DNA of 49,634 bases from Bacillus sp. ISL-55 (GTDB lineage Bacteria; Bacillota; Bacilli; Bacillales; Cytobacillaceae): contig NZ_JAGGQU010000035.1 in assembly GCF_018613155.1 (NCBI RefSeq), forward strand, positions 1 through 49,634, read 5' to 3'. The position numbers and the translations under genes are program-made. Under the pieces are notes generated by a model. It was not told where the DNA came from. It made no database searches and saw only the letters and a list, made by a program, of their open reading frames with translations. This document shows positions 42,305 to 49,634 of the stretch, in pieces (position 1 is the stretch's first letter; each line of letters opens with the position of its first letter).

Positions 42305-42433
42305 TTAAAAGAGAAGTATCTTTATAAAAGCTCCTATTATCATCCCACTAATAAGCATCAAGAGATCCATGGTTATATCACTAATGGTATCCTCTTTTAC
42401 CAATTTACTAATTGACTTGTTTAAACCTGACAT
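42305..42433 (-). CDS. small membrane peptide (42 aa)
   Basis: A 42-codon frame with AAGGAGGAAGG shortly before the ATG at 42433. It reads MSGLNKSISKLVKEDTISDI, followed by a single hydrophobic helix (MDLLMLISGMIIGAFIKILLF) that reaches the C-terminus. It may be a membrane-anchored or type I toxin-like peptide, though no antitoxin RNA was identified. A terminator lies just upstream (42481-42510). Confidence 0.5.
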   Translation of the reverse strand: MSGLNKSISKLVKEDTISDITMDLLMLISGMIIGAFIKILLF

Positions 42434-42474
42434 AAACCTTCCTCCTTTTTTCTAATACCGTTACCTAAGCAACA

Positions 42475-42624
42475 TTAAAAAAACCGACCAGGAAATTCCT
42501 GATCGGTTTTAAAGTGTTCATTATTTAATTGGATAATATGGTCTAATAAACAATTTTTCATAAATTGCTCCCTTATATCTCCAAGTATTAGTTCTGTATT
42601 GGTGTATTTTGTAAAGAATATCAT
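42475..42624 (-). CDS. possible small protein reading through a terminator (49 aa)
   Basis: A 49-codon frame starts at an ATG at 42624 (AGGTGG close upstream), and an internal ATG at 42561 has a better spaced GGGAGC. It ends ...FPGRFF at 42475, so its last codons overlap the terminator stem at 42481-42510. Stem-encoded C-termini are unusual, and the frame may be fortuitous. It is kept because two SD-like sites support it. Confidence 0.25.
   Translation of the reverse strand: MIFFTKYTNTELILGDIREQFMKNCLLDHIIQLNNEHFKTDQEFPGRFF
42481..42510. terminator. Bidirectional Rho-independent terminator
   Basis: AAACCGACCAGGAA pairs with TTCCTGATCGGTTT with one G-T type mismatch, with A-rich left and T-rich right flanks. 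It separates the genes at 42904 and above from the small genes below 42433. Confidence 0.8.
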
Positions 42625-42903
42625 AAACCACCTATTTTAATAAGTCAATAGATTATATTCAATATATTGGTAATTACATGGATATCAAATGATTAGAGTT
42701 TTTATCTTGGAGAGACACTTTTCTTATGGAGTGTTCTAAATAGTGAGGGACAACTATCAACTAATCAGTAGTTTATTAGGTGGTTAATAGAAAGAGATTT
42801 ATTGCTCATTATCGGGATCATAGCTATTTATTATCTACTCTCTATATTGATTATATCTGCTGAGCAGGTCATGATTAGATAATAAATTAGGAGAATTTAT
42901 ACA
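42625..42903. other. gene-free gap
   Basis: About 280 bases of AT-rich sequence downstream of the gene at 42904. No gene, clear terminator or repeat was seen, apart from scattered TAGTTTATTAGG-like and TATTATCTAC-like echoes. Confidence 0.4.
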
Positions 42904-43638
42904 TTACTCTTTTAGTCCCGCTTTCTTTACTGCTACTGACCATAGACCATTACCCAATCGCCTGGAGATATAATATGCCGTTGGGAGGTTCTTTCCCTCT
43001 GCCCATTTCTTATACTCGGCTATGGTCAAGTGACTTACTCCCGTTTCCCTGGTTGCTATTTGCAATATACTAATTAGTTCCTCATGTTCACTATTCCCCA
43101 TTGATACGTCTGCTACCTGGAGTGCTTTTTTCCAATACCCTCCCCCTAATTGTTTTGTGATTTGGGATACTGACGGCAATCCTTTGTCTTTTGCCCAATT
43201 AGTATAGTCCACTTGACTTAAATACTCTTTCCTAACTTCTCGTATTGCCATATTTAATATTTCGATAAGTTCAATTTCGCTGTAACTCTTTTTACTTATA
43301 TCACGATTAAAATATAAAGCTACCTCTTCCCAACTTGCACGAAGCCTTGCTTTAAATGCAGATGCAGAAAGAAAGCCTTTTGGTTTTGCAAAAGAATCCC
43401 ATTCAGACATTGTAGGAAATCTACCATTTTCAATAAGATATTCTTCAAAATTTTTTACTTCGTTTTCCCATCTTTGCTTTGTTTCTTCTGGTGTTTGCCG
43501 ATACCACAAAGTTACTTCTCGGTTCCTGAGCTTATTTTCTCTGTCACGTTTTCTCGATTCTTGAAGTTGGGTAAATAGATCAAACTCTTTTTCTTTAGTT
43601 TCTATTACACAGTTGGTAGATTGAGCATTATTTTTCAA
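42904..43638 (-). CDS. Homing-endonuclease-associated-repeat protein
   Basis: A 244-residue protein with two clear repeats of about 55-60 residues plus a degenerate one. Repeat segments are YTNWAKDKGLPSVSQITKQLGGGYWKKAL near residue 145 and YKKWAEGKNLPTAYYISRRLGNGLWSVAV near residue 207, with a related WDSFAKPKGFLSASAFKARLRASW near 85. The pattern YxxWAxxxxLPxxxxIxxxLGxGxW is that of HNH- and homing-endonuclease-associated DNA-binding repeats. No nuclease domain is present, so it may be a DNA-binding factor. The TTG start at 43638 has GGGGGG six bases upstream. Confidence 0.72.
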   Translation of the reverse strand: MKNNAQSTNCVIETKEKEFDLFTQLQESRKRDRENKLRNREVTLWYRQTPEETKQRWENEVKNFEEYLIENGRFPTMSEWDSFAKPKGFLSASAFKARLRASWEEVALYFNRDISKKSYSEIELIEILNMAIREVRKEYLSQVDYTNWAKDKGLPSVSQITKQLGGGYWKKALQVADVSMGNSEHEELISILQIATRETGVSHLTIAEYKKWAEGKNLPTAYYISRRLGNGLWSVAVKKAGLKE

Positions 43639-43766
43639 ATTAGTCCCCCCTTCTCAAAAATCCCCTTTTAGATAGCCACTGTTGATATTCTCACATTTGA
43701 AATAATGTCATTATAAATGATCATATTAATCTAACAAAATTGTCCATTAGTGATGTAAAATCAGCT

Positions 43767-44105
43767 TTAATATTTAATTTTTATTGCTAATGTTGCCCAT
43801 TCCTTTTCTTGTTCTGGAGAATAAATCTCATATGTTCCATCTATCATTTCTTTCATTGACCAACCTTCACAGTCAAAATCTTGAAGCGGAATGTCCTCAT
43901 ACATCGATTGAAACGTATCATATATTTTTATGTCTGTTACTTGCACTTTCATAGTCTCATCTTGTTCGGGAACCTTTATGAATTCAATCGTATCTCCAAT
44001 TTTTATCTTTCTTCTCTTTTCATCATTTAAGCGTACTTCAACCTTTTTCTTTCCATCTTTAATAGAATCAAAATACTCACCATACAAACCCATTTGATGT
44101 ATCAT
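43767..44105 (-). CDS. ASCH domain protein (112 aa)
   Basis: A 112-residue protein matching the ASCH/PUA-like fold: GEYFDSIKDGKKKVEVRLNDEKRRKIKIGDTIEFIKV is the family opening with its Lys/Arg-rich ligand surface, and VQVTDIKIYDTFQSM and YSPEQEKEWATLAIKI follow. ASCH proteins bind or process modified RNA or nucleosides (some are N4-acetylcytidine amidohydrolases). GAGGTG lies nine bases before the ATG. It follows the NUDIX gene by 42 bases, and a MazG-like gene is further up, so three nucleotide-handling genes lie together. Confidence 0.82.
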   Translation of the reverse strand: MIHQMGLYGEYFDSIKDGKKKVEVRLNDEKRRKIKIGDTIEFIKVPEQDETMKVQVTDIKIYDTFQSMYEDIPLQDFDCEGWSMKEMIDGTYEIYSPEQEKEWATLAIKIKY

Positions 44106-44147
44106 TCTTTATTTCACCTCGTTTTGTAATAAACTTCCCTTCATAGT

Positions 44148-44663
44148 TTAAAGAATCGGCAGTTCCCAATCTTCTAAAAGTCCCCAAGTAATTTCAGGCT
44201 TTCCATTTAATGATTTCATTGAACCCACATAAACTTTTTCATTGTACTTTCCTATTTCTTCGTAATGTTTAACTATTTCTTTGGTTGTTGCTGAAACATT
44301 GTGATTCAGAATATCTTCATAACCAATCCATGATAGTGAACCTTCATCACTTTCAAGTAAAGTAGTATTTTTAGATACCATTCCATTGAAAACATATTGA
44401 ATTCGAATTTCTTGACTATCCTTTATCCTAAGTACAATGTATTTAATTGCAAGATTTTTTATGTAATCACTCTTTAAACCCGTTTCTTCTTCTATCTCTC
44501 TTAAACAAGCTCTTTTAGGATCATTTATTTCATTACCTTCTATATGACCGCCAATTGGCACTATCAATCCCGCAAGAAATGTATCCACTGGCTTCTTTTG
44601 AAGAAATAAAACTTCATGTTCTTCATTTTTAAGAAAAGCAACTGACATTTGTCTAAGTTTCAT
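44148..44663 (-). CDS. NUDIX hydrolase
   Basis: A 171-residue NUDIX protein. The Nudix box reads GGHIEGNEINDPKRACLREI then EEETGL near residues 39-62, matching Gx5Ex7REUxEExGU in full, so it should hydrolyse a nucleoside diphosphate linked to X. The N-terminus (LRQMSVAFLKNEEHEVLFLQKK) is the usual beta strand start. GGGAGG lies eight bases before the ATG at 44663; a GTG is one codon upstream. It lies 22 bases after the MazG-like gene and before the ASCH gene, so the three form a likely operon. The substrate is unknown. Confidence 0.9.
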   Translation of the reverse strand: MKLRQMSVAFLKNEEHEVLFLQKKPVDTFLAGLIVPIGGHIEGNEINDPKRACLREIEEETGLKSDYIKNLAIKYIVLRIKDSQEIRIQYVFNGMVSKNTTLLESDEGSLSWIGYEDILNHNVSATTKEIVKHYEEIGKYNEKVYVGSMKSLNGKPEITWGLLEDWELPIL

Positions 44664-44685
44664 CACCTTAACCTCCCTATAGAGT

Positions 44686-44976
44686 TTATTTATATTTTTC
44701 TTTATTAAGTTCTTCTTTTAGATAAAAACACTTTTCTAAATCTATATCATATACATTTGCTAATCCAATGACATAATACAGCACATCATATAGTTCTTCT
44801 TCAATTGTGCCTTTAATTGTTCCTTGTTGTTCCAATCTTTTATCCTTACGCAATACCTCTGCAAGTTCTCCAACTTCTTCAATTAACTTTTGAAAATAAG
44901 CATTCTTTAATTCTGGTTTGTAATCCTTTGCCTTAATGTAATTCTGCAATTCTTTAATCGTGATATTCTTCTCCAT
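44686..44976 (-). CDS. MazG-like nucleotide pyrophosphohydrolase (96 aa)
   Basis: A 96-residue all-alpha NTP pyrophosphatase of the MazG/PRA-PH class. The metal-binding motifs are LIEEVGELAEVL near residue 32 and EEELYDVLYYVIGLANVYDID near residue 60 (EExxE and ExxD). This length is that of single-domain members, which hydrolyse (d)NTPs to monophosphates, often for nucleotide pool cleaning. GAGGGAG precedes the ATG. It starts the MazG-NUDIX-ASCH cluster; the zinc-ribbon gene upstream ends 58 bases away. Confidence 0.88.
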   Translation of the reverse strand: MEKNITIKELQNYIKAKDYKPELKNAYFQKLIEEVGELAEVLRKDKRLEQQGTIKGTIEEELYDVLYYVIGLANVYDIDLEKCFYLKEELNKEKYK

Positions 44977-45033
44977 TTTATCTCCCTCTTTTATTGTACT
45001 CGCAAAATGATTGTATTTTTAAAAATCAAAATC

Positions 45034-46542
45034 TTACTTTTTACAATATCTGCACTTAGAACTTCGTCTACTGTTAGGTGCTTTCTTCCATTCATGACCA
45101 TTCTCACATTGCCACCAGTGTTCTTCTCTTGCGTATGCTCCTACTTCATAAGGGCTTGTACTACCATTTTTGGTTGGATGCCATTGTTTAGCTATTTCTG
45201 GTTTTTTAACCGCTAATGACTTTTCTCGCTTTGCCTTTTTCGGTAAGTAACGACCATATAATTCATAGCAAGTTGGACAGCCCCGCCCCTCTACCCGACT
45301 ATAAACAAAGGCAGGATAACTATGGCTTCTCTCACATATCCAAAATACTTTATCATGAGATCCTTTTGTCACTTCTGAGGGTGTTAGGTCTCCATTCTGT
45401 TTGTAGTCCCATTCCTGTACAAGATGCGGATGTGTAGTAGAAAGACAGTTTGTATCATTTACCCTTTTACCTGCACAATAAGGACATCCCTCACCGCCAC
45501 CAGTTCTCTCATTAATCATCTTATCGTATGTCGATCCACAAGTTGGACAATCCCAATAAACAAGTTGATTAGAAAAAGGTAAATATGTATCGGGAGAATT
45601 AAAATCGTTATTCTCATAATTCCATTCTTTTGCGATTTCAGGGAACAATAACTCTAAATTATGCTCTTCCGTTGCAACCTGACCATGACACACCTTACAT
45701 CCATGACCTTGTGCTTTGCTTCCTATCTGAGCTAAAGTTGAGTGCTTTTGTTCACAGATAAACCAAGCCTTGAAATTTGAATATTGCTTGAAATGTTCAG
45801 GTCTTAACGGATAGTTTTTCTCATAATCCCATATGTCTTCTATTTCTGGACACTTTTCCAATAAATTATCCTTTTCTATAATAGGTGGGATTTGAGCAAG
45901 AATAGGGATATTGTCAATATCAACATTGACCTTATTTATGAATCTATTAATTTCATTTGTAAATCCATTATTTTGTTTATCAATCATAGATAATAGGTGT
46001 TTTATCATGTTACCAATCGTTTTATTCGAAGAACGTTCATAGAGGTATTCCTGGACTCCCTCAATATCAAGAGGTGGTAATCCATTATCTCTAATACGCA
46101 TTAAGCGATATCCTTTTTCTACTAATAATCGACTCTTTTCCCTATCGGTCACTATTCTTTCCCTATGGGTATGTCCACCATCATATTCAATGACGAGATT
46201 CAGAGAAGGGATGAAAACATCTACGGATTTGTAGTTTCCTATTCCCTCAATTTGGGCATTTAACTTTGCATCGGTAAAAAGTTGTTTTATATAAAAATAA
46301 ATAGCCAGTTCTGGAAACCCAACATTATATCTTTCATGACATTTCGGACATCCAGTATTCTTAATGGCCCTACTTTTTGCTTGTGTTTTCCAAACATGCT
46401 CACATTCTTTACAACACCAAACGATACTCTTGTCCGAGCCAGAGCTTACATTAAGTGGAGTATTCTCCTTATTTTCTATTGTATGCCACTCTTCAAGAAG
46501 TTCTGGTCGTTCATCTGCAATGAAACCTCTTATATTTTTCAT
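45034..46542 (-). CDS. Zinc-ribbon repeat protein with embedded nuclease-like domain
   Basis: A 502-residue protein. An N-terminal treble-clef zinc ribbon (WCCKECEHVWKT, CPKCHERYN) is followed by a Vsr/PD-(D/E)XK-like segment near residues 100-160: FTDAKLNAQ, YKSVDVFIPSLNLVIEYDGGHTH and KGYRLMRIRDNGLP. Four more zinc-ribbon units fill the C-terminus, each with a W-x-C-xx-xH/G core and CxxC (KVCHGQ, CPYCAG, CPTCYEL, CRYCKK) and spacer phrases like EWNYENN and EWDYKQN. This is the DUF4379-type layout. It may bind and nick DNA; the partner and target are unknown. GGAG lies eight bases before the ATG. Confidence 0.82.
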   Translation of the reverse strand: MKNIRGFIADERPELLEEWHTIENKENTPLNVSSGSDKSIVWCCKECEHVWKTQAKSRAIKNTGCPKCHERYNVGFPELAIYFYIKQLFTDAKLNAQIEGIGNYKSVDVFIPSLNLVIEYDGGHTHRERIVTDREKSRLLVEKGYRLMRIRDNGLPPLDIEGVQEYLYERSSNKTIGNMIKHLLSMIDKQNNGFTNEINRFINKVNVDIDNIPILAQIPPIIEKDNLLEKCPEIEDIWDYEKNYPLRPEHFKQYSNFKAWFICEQKHSTLAQIGSKAQGHGCKVCHGQVATEEHNLELLFPEIAKEWNYENNDFNSPDTYLPFSNQLVYWDCPTCGSTYDKMINERTGGGEGCPYCAGKRVNDTNCLSTTHPHLVQEWDYKQNGDLTPSEVTKGSHDKVFWICERSHSYPAFVYSRVEGRGCPTCYELYGRYLPKKAKREKSLAVKKPEIAKQWHPTKNGSTSPYEVGAYAREEHWWQCENGHEWKKAPNSRRSSKCRYCKK

Positions 46543-46749
46543 ATATAATTCTCCAATATTTACACCATAATTTTTACTCTAATGTCATTAAGATAGTGAC
46601 AGGCTACGATGTAATTCCAACGTAGCTCTTATTCTTCATGCTACTAACTTGTTTTTTCAAATTATATCCATTAATTTATATCTATTTTAACAGAGAAGAC
46701 ACTCGATGTAGGCGTAACTTTTTAATCAACCATCAATATGTATAAACAG

Positions 46750-46761
46750 GAACATTTGTTC
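46750..46761 (+). promoter_or_regulatory. LexA (SOS) box of yolD
   Basis: GAACATTTGTTC is a perfect match to the core of the Bacillus LexA/DinR operator (GAAC-N4-GTTC). It lies 24 bases before the GTG of the YolD-like gene, within the expected promoter, so the gene is likely DNA-damage induced. Confidence 0.85.
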
Positions 46762-46784
46762 TATAATAAACAAGAGGTGATATA

Positions 46785-47126
46785 GTGGCGTTACGTGATC
46801 GTGGCAAACTCAAATGGAATTCAGCATTTTTCATGCCTGAACAAGTTACAATGCTAAGAGATTTCATGGAAGACTCTCGAAGAGAAAGCAAGCCTATTCT
46901 GGATGAATACCAATTTGAGGAATTTGAGAGAGATATGCTCTTCTCAATGGAGTATGTTGTTCCTTTAAAATTAAAAGTTTGGCGGGAAGGCATTTTCTCA
47001 GATTATAAGGGGTTATTGCATAGACTTGATGAAAAAAGCAGAAATGTTTACTTAGAAGTAGAGAATCGTGGGATTGTTAGAATCAACTTTAATGAAATTG
47101 TTGGTGTAGAAGTGGAAGATATCTAA
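46785..47126 (+). CDS. YolD-like protein
   Basis: A 113-residue YolD-family protein: ALRDRGKLKWNSAFFMPEQVTMLRDF, then the middle PILDEYQFEEFERDMLFSMEY, and the C-terminal beta segment YKGLLHRLDEKSRNVYLE. AGAGGTGA precedes the GTG start. YolD proteins normally accompany a Y-family DNA polymerase (UvrX/UmuC type) and are SOS-controlled, which fits the LexA box upstream. Here no polymerase gene follows; an IS21-family element begins within about 100 bases, so the partner has been displaced or lost. The gene itself is intact. Confidence 0.88.
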   Translation: MALRDRGKLKWNSAFFMPEQVTMLRDFMEDSRRESKPILDEYQFEEFERDMLFSMEYVVPLKLKVWREGIFSDYKGLLHRLDEKSRNVYLEVENRGIVRINFNEIVGVEVEDI

Positions 47127-47231
47127 TATAGTCTTGGTAAAGTTATTAACAAAATAACATTGTCCCAATATTGTCCTCTAATTGTCCTGTAGATGACTGT
47201 TTATGGCAACATAAAAATGTAGGTTATGGCA

Positions 47232-47271
47232 TTTAATTTGTGCAGGCCCCGAGGGGCCTGCACAAATTAAA
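47232..47271. promoter_or_regulatory. 19-bp perfect palindrome at the IS21 left end
   Basis: TTTAATTTGTGCAGGCCCC and GGGGCCTGCACAAATTAAA pair perfectly around a two-base spacer (GA). No T run follows on either strand, so it is not a classic terminator. It lies 77 bases upstream of istA and could block transcripts entering the element, or be a transposase or copy-control site. Confidence 0.6.
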
Positions 47272-47347
47272 AAAGGCCACTTGTCAACATTCCAAAACAC
47301 ACATACACTTCCTGTTGGGTACAAAACGTGCAGGAGGTATTAAGGAG

Positions 47348-48850
47348 ATGTTGGCTGTGGCCGAGATTAAGTATATCAGACATGAAGTTAACAATAAAGG
47401 CTGCGGGTATGCAGATGTAGCTAAAAGAATGGGGAAAGATTCAAGGACGATTAAGAAATACGCGGACTTGGAAGATTTCAACGAAAAGCCTAAAAAGAAA
47501 CAGACAAGAACAGCACCTGTATTAGATCCAGTGAAAGCCATACTAGATGAATGGATTAGGGAGGATCTGAAAAAGAAAAAGAAGTTTCGTAGAACAGCCA
47601 AGAGAATGTGGGAACTATTGAAAGATCATCATGGATTTAAAGGATCCGACCGAACGGTCAGGGACTATGTTTCCACAAGGAAAAAAGACTTCCTCAACGA
47701 GACGGATGAGGCTGCTCTTCCACTCAAATCCATTCCAGGAACCGCCCAAGTGGATTTTGGTGAAGCTCCATTTATCTATGGAGGAGAAGAAATTGTATTA
47801 CCGTTCCTAGTGATGTCCTTCCCTTCCAGTAACGGCTTTTATTTTCAGGCTTTCCCATCCCAAAATAAGGAGTGTTTCCTTGAGGGGATGAAAAGAGTAT
47901 TTCACCATATGGGTGGAGTACCCAAGGCTATTAGGTTTGATAACCTCACTCCTGCCGTTAAGAAAGTCTTGCCAAATGGTGAACGGCAACTAACGGACGA
48001 GTTCCAGAACTTCGTCCTTCACTACGGTTTCGAGTGTGAATTCTGCAATCCTAATAGTGGTAATGAAAAGGGCCATGTGGAAGCAATGGTCAAGTATATC
48101 AGAAATAATTTCCTCCTCCCAGGACTTCATGTCATCAACCTGGACGAGCTAAATAAGGAATTATGGGCTATGGCAGAGAAAGACCGTGATAGGAAGCATT
48201 ACCAGAAGGAGAAGATGATTTCAGAACTCTTTGAAGAGGATAAGTCTGCCTTCCTCTTATTACCGTCTAAAGAGTACGAGTGTGTCAGGTATGAAACCCT
48301 GAAAGCTGATAAGTATGGATATATCAAGTTGGATCTTAATCTGTACTCCACTTCTCCCCGATATGCGCAAAGCAAGGTACTGGTGAAAATTTCATATGAC
48401 AAGGTGGATATCTTGAATGATAATCACCAGCTTGTCGTCAGTCATTCCCGGCTTTATGGCCAGTATAGAAAGTCCATGAAATGGCAGCCGTATCTGAACC
48501 TGATGGCCAAACGGCCTACGGCACTTAAATATACAGGGTTTTATGACCAACTTCCGGAAGAATGGAAGAACTATTTTGAAGCATGTACAGTGGCAGAAAA
48601 GCCGGAGGCACTGAAACTATTATCAACGATCTTAAAGGACCATGATTTCATCATGATTACTAAAGCACTGGTCATGGCCTCTGAACGTGGGCATCCCTCC
48701 GTGGATGCGATTAAACAAGTATTCTATCAACTTATTAATGGACGTGGAATCCGAAGTGACATAAAGCCGAGGTCGTCTTTGCCTCAACTCCCAGATGCGA
48801 CACGAGGACTAGGACATTATGACAAGCTCCATAAGGGAGTGGAATCATAA
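47348..48850 (+). CDS. istA: IstA, IS21-family DDE transposase
   Basis: A 500-residue transposase. An N-terminal helix-turn-helix (CGYADVAKRMGKDSRTIKKYADLEDF) binds the ends, and the rve-type DDE core follows: AQVDFGEAPFIYG (first Asp), PKAIRFDNLTPAV (second Asp) and SGNEKGHVEAMVKYIRNN (Glu). A C-terminal beta barrel follows. The frame opens at 47240, but the ATG at 47348 has AGGAGG about ten bases upstream and begins at a normal IstA N-terminus. The stop overlaps the istB start by one base (TAATG). It appears full length and active. Confidence 0.9.
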   Translation: MLAVAEIKYIRHEVNNKGCGYADVAKRMGKDSRTIKKYADLEDFNEKPKKKQTRTAPVLDPVKAILDEWIREDLKKKKKFRRTAKRMWELLKDHHGFKGSDRTVRDYVSTRKKDFLNETDEAALPLKSIPGTAQVDFGEAPFIYGGEEIVLPFLVMSFPSSNGFYFQAFPSQNKECFLEGMKRVFHHMGGVPKAIRFDNLTPAVKKVLPNGERQLTDEFQNFVLHYGFECEFCNPNSGNEKGHVEAMVKYIRNNFLLPGLHVINLDELNKELWAMAEKDRDRKHYQKEKMISELFEEDKSAFLLLPSKEYECVRYETLKADKYGYIKLDLNLYSTSPRYAQSKVLVKISYDKVDILNDNHQLVVSHSRLYGQYRKSMKWQPYLNLMAKRPTALKYTGFYDQLPEEWKNYFEACTVAEKPEALKLLSTILKDHDFIMITKALVMASERGHPSVDAIKQVFYQLINGRGIRSDIKPRSSLPQLPDATRGLGHYDKLHKGVES

Positions 48851-49569
48851 TGAATGACCTAATTAAGTCTTATGCAAAAAAACTGAAGTTGAGCTGGATC
48901 AAGGAGCACTTTGATGAAGTGGAAGCTACGAGTAATCAAGAATATCTACTTAAGCTTTTTCAAGCTGAAATCCAGCAGCGTGAAGAGCGAAGGATGAATC
49001 TCCTTTTAACACAGGCCACCCTCCCAAAAGTGAAAGGAAAACCGTTTGATTGGGGTGAGGTCCAGGTTCCAGCAGGATTGACAAAGGAATCCCTATTAAA
49101 TGGAGAGTTCATGGAAAGACAAGAGAATGCGATATTTTACGGAGGGGTAGGCGTTGGAAAGACCTATCTAGCGACCTTAATTGGTTTGAATGCCATACAT
49201 AGGTTTGGCAAATCAGTTAAGTTCTACACAGTGGCAGGGTTAGTAAACCGGCTTCTAGAGGCAAATGAAAAGGGTACTTTGCCGAAATTGTTCAAGCAAA
49301 TAGAAAAGCTGGATCTATTAATCCTTGATGAACTGGGGTATATTCCACTGCACAAGCAAGGTGGAGAACTATTATTCCAAGTTATTTCGATGTGTTATGA
49401 GTCCAAGAGTATTATTATTACGACCAATCTTCAGTTCGGTCAGTGGAACCATGTCTTTGGAGATCCCATACTAACGGAAGCAGTCATTGACCGACTGATC
49501 CATCACTCTCATCTGGTGGTATTTAATGGCGATAGTCATCGCTATAAGGAGTCATTATTACAAAATTAG
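48850..49569 (+). CDS. istB: IstB, IS21-family helper ATPase
   Basis: A 239-residue AAA+ ATPase, the partner of IstA. Walker A is FYGGVGVGKTYLATLIG near residue 97, and Walker B is LLILDELGYIPL near residue 158. ITTNLQFGQWNHVFGD, followed by the arginine-finger region AVIDRLIHHS, is characteristic of IstB/DnaC-like proteins. The ATG lies in the istA stop (TAATG), giving translational coupling. The length equals that of typical IstB, so it is intact. IstB clamps and bends target DNA to promote IS21 insertion. Confidence 0.93.
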   Translation: MNDLIKSYAKKLKLSWIKEHFDEVEATSNQEYLLKLFQAEIQQREERRMNLLLTQATLPKVKGKPFDWGEVQVPAGLTKESLLNGEFMERQENAIFYGGVGVGKTYLATLIGLNAIHRFGKSVKFYTVAGLVNRLLEANEKGTLPKLFKQIEKLDLLILDELGYIPLHKQGGELLFQVISMCYESKSIIITTNLQFGQWNHVFGDPILTEAVIDRLIHHSHLVVFNGDSHRYKESLLQN

Positions 49570-49634
49570 AATACGGTTGGCAGGTGGCTACATTTTTAAC
49601 TGCCGTTTCATGCATTTTTTGCTTGCCAAATACA

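Larger units (their letters stand above)
47127..49634 (+). mobile_element. IS21-family insertion sequence (right end at or beyond the window)
   Basis: It contains istA and istB overlapping by one base, the hallmark of IS21. A left subterminal segment (about 47195-47230, with AAAAATGTAG) has an inverted counterpart after istB (CTACATTTTTAA, near 49587), as expected for the multiple transposase-binding repeats. The exact left end between about 47127 and 47200, and the right end near or past 49634, are not resolved. Confidence 0.8.

Overview
The window looks like accessory DNA of a Gram-positive Bacillaceae-type bacterium, probably a plasmid or an integrated plasmid-like island. The evidence is AT-rich sequence, strong purine-rich Shine-Dalgarno (SD) sites before almost every start, frequent TTG and GTG starts, a Bacillus-type LexA box (GAAC-N4-GTTC), a YolD-family gene, an actin-like ParM/ParR-type partition pair and plasmid replication-type genes. 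No rRNA, tRNA or CRISPR array was seen. The first 1.3 kb looks richer in G+C by eye and may be older flanking DNA.

Layout. 1-1.7 kb: a 52-bp tandem repeat, a metallo-beta-lactamase-fold hydrolase and a gene-free stretch. 1.7-16.4 kb: a Tn7-like transposon. Its tnsA-tnsB-tnsC-tniQ operon lies at the right. Its cargo is a QatABCD-type anti-phage operon (KAP ATPase, QatB, QueC-like QatC, TatD-like QatD) with a translationally coupled histidine phosphatase, plus three unknown genes and a gene remnant. The TnsA has Thr where the catalytic Asp is expected. 16.5-17.3 kb: a serine resolvase whose only plausible full-length start is an AUA codon, with a repeat-rich putative res region upstream.

17.5-27.3 kb: plasmid maintenance. 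Three unknown small genes diverge from an HTH regulator. A leftward operon (23.1-19.4 kb) encodes three proteins with IVP/bAvd-like four-helix bundles (one single, two tandem), a RecA/DnaB-fold protein without a Walker A motif, and a winged-helix protein with a degenerate CHC2 (DnaG zinc-finger)-like region. A larger paralogue of that last protein (418 aa) is encoded at 23.4-24.7 kb and is probably the replication initiator; its start codon sits in a hairpin. A 1.3 kb repeat-bearing gene-free region follows, then parM- and parR-like genes. I regard the four-helix/degenerate-helicase operon as the best candidate for an undescribed system.

27.3-38.7 kb: a defence island. A helicase, a DUF1156 DNA methyltransferase, a DUF3780 protein and a DUF499 ATPase form one leftward operon (helicase-methylase-ATPase type). 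Next to it lie a small unknown gene, a PD-(D/E)XK-like nuclease and an XRE regulator. 39-46.5 kb: many small leftward genes, including a RecB/Cas4-like nuclease, an HNH nuclease, several peptides of under 60 aa, a homing-endonuclease-associated-repeat protein, ASCH, NUDIX and MazG-like proteins, and a zinc-ribbon repeat protein with an embedded nuclease-like domain. 46.7-49.6 kb: a LexA-controlled yolD without its usual polymerase partner, followed directly by an IS21-family element (istA, istB) that runs to the window end.
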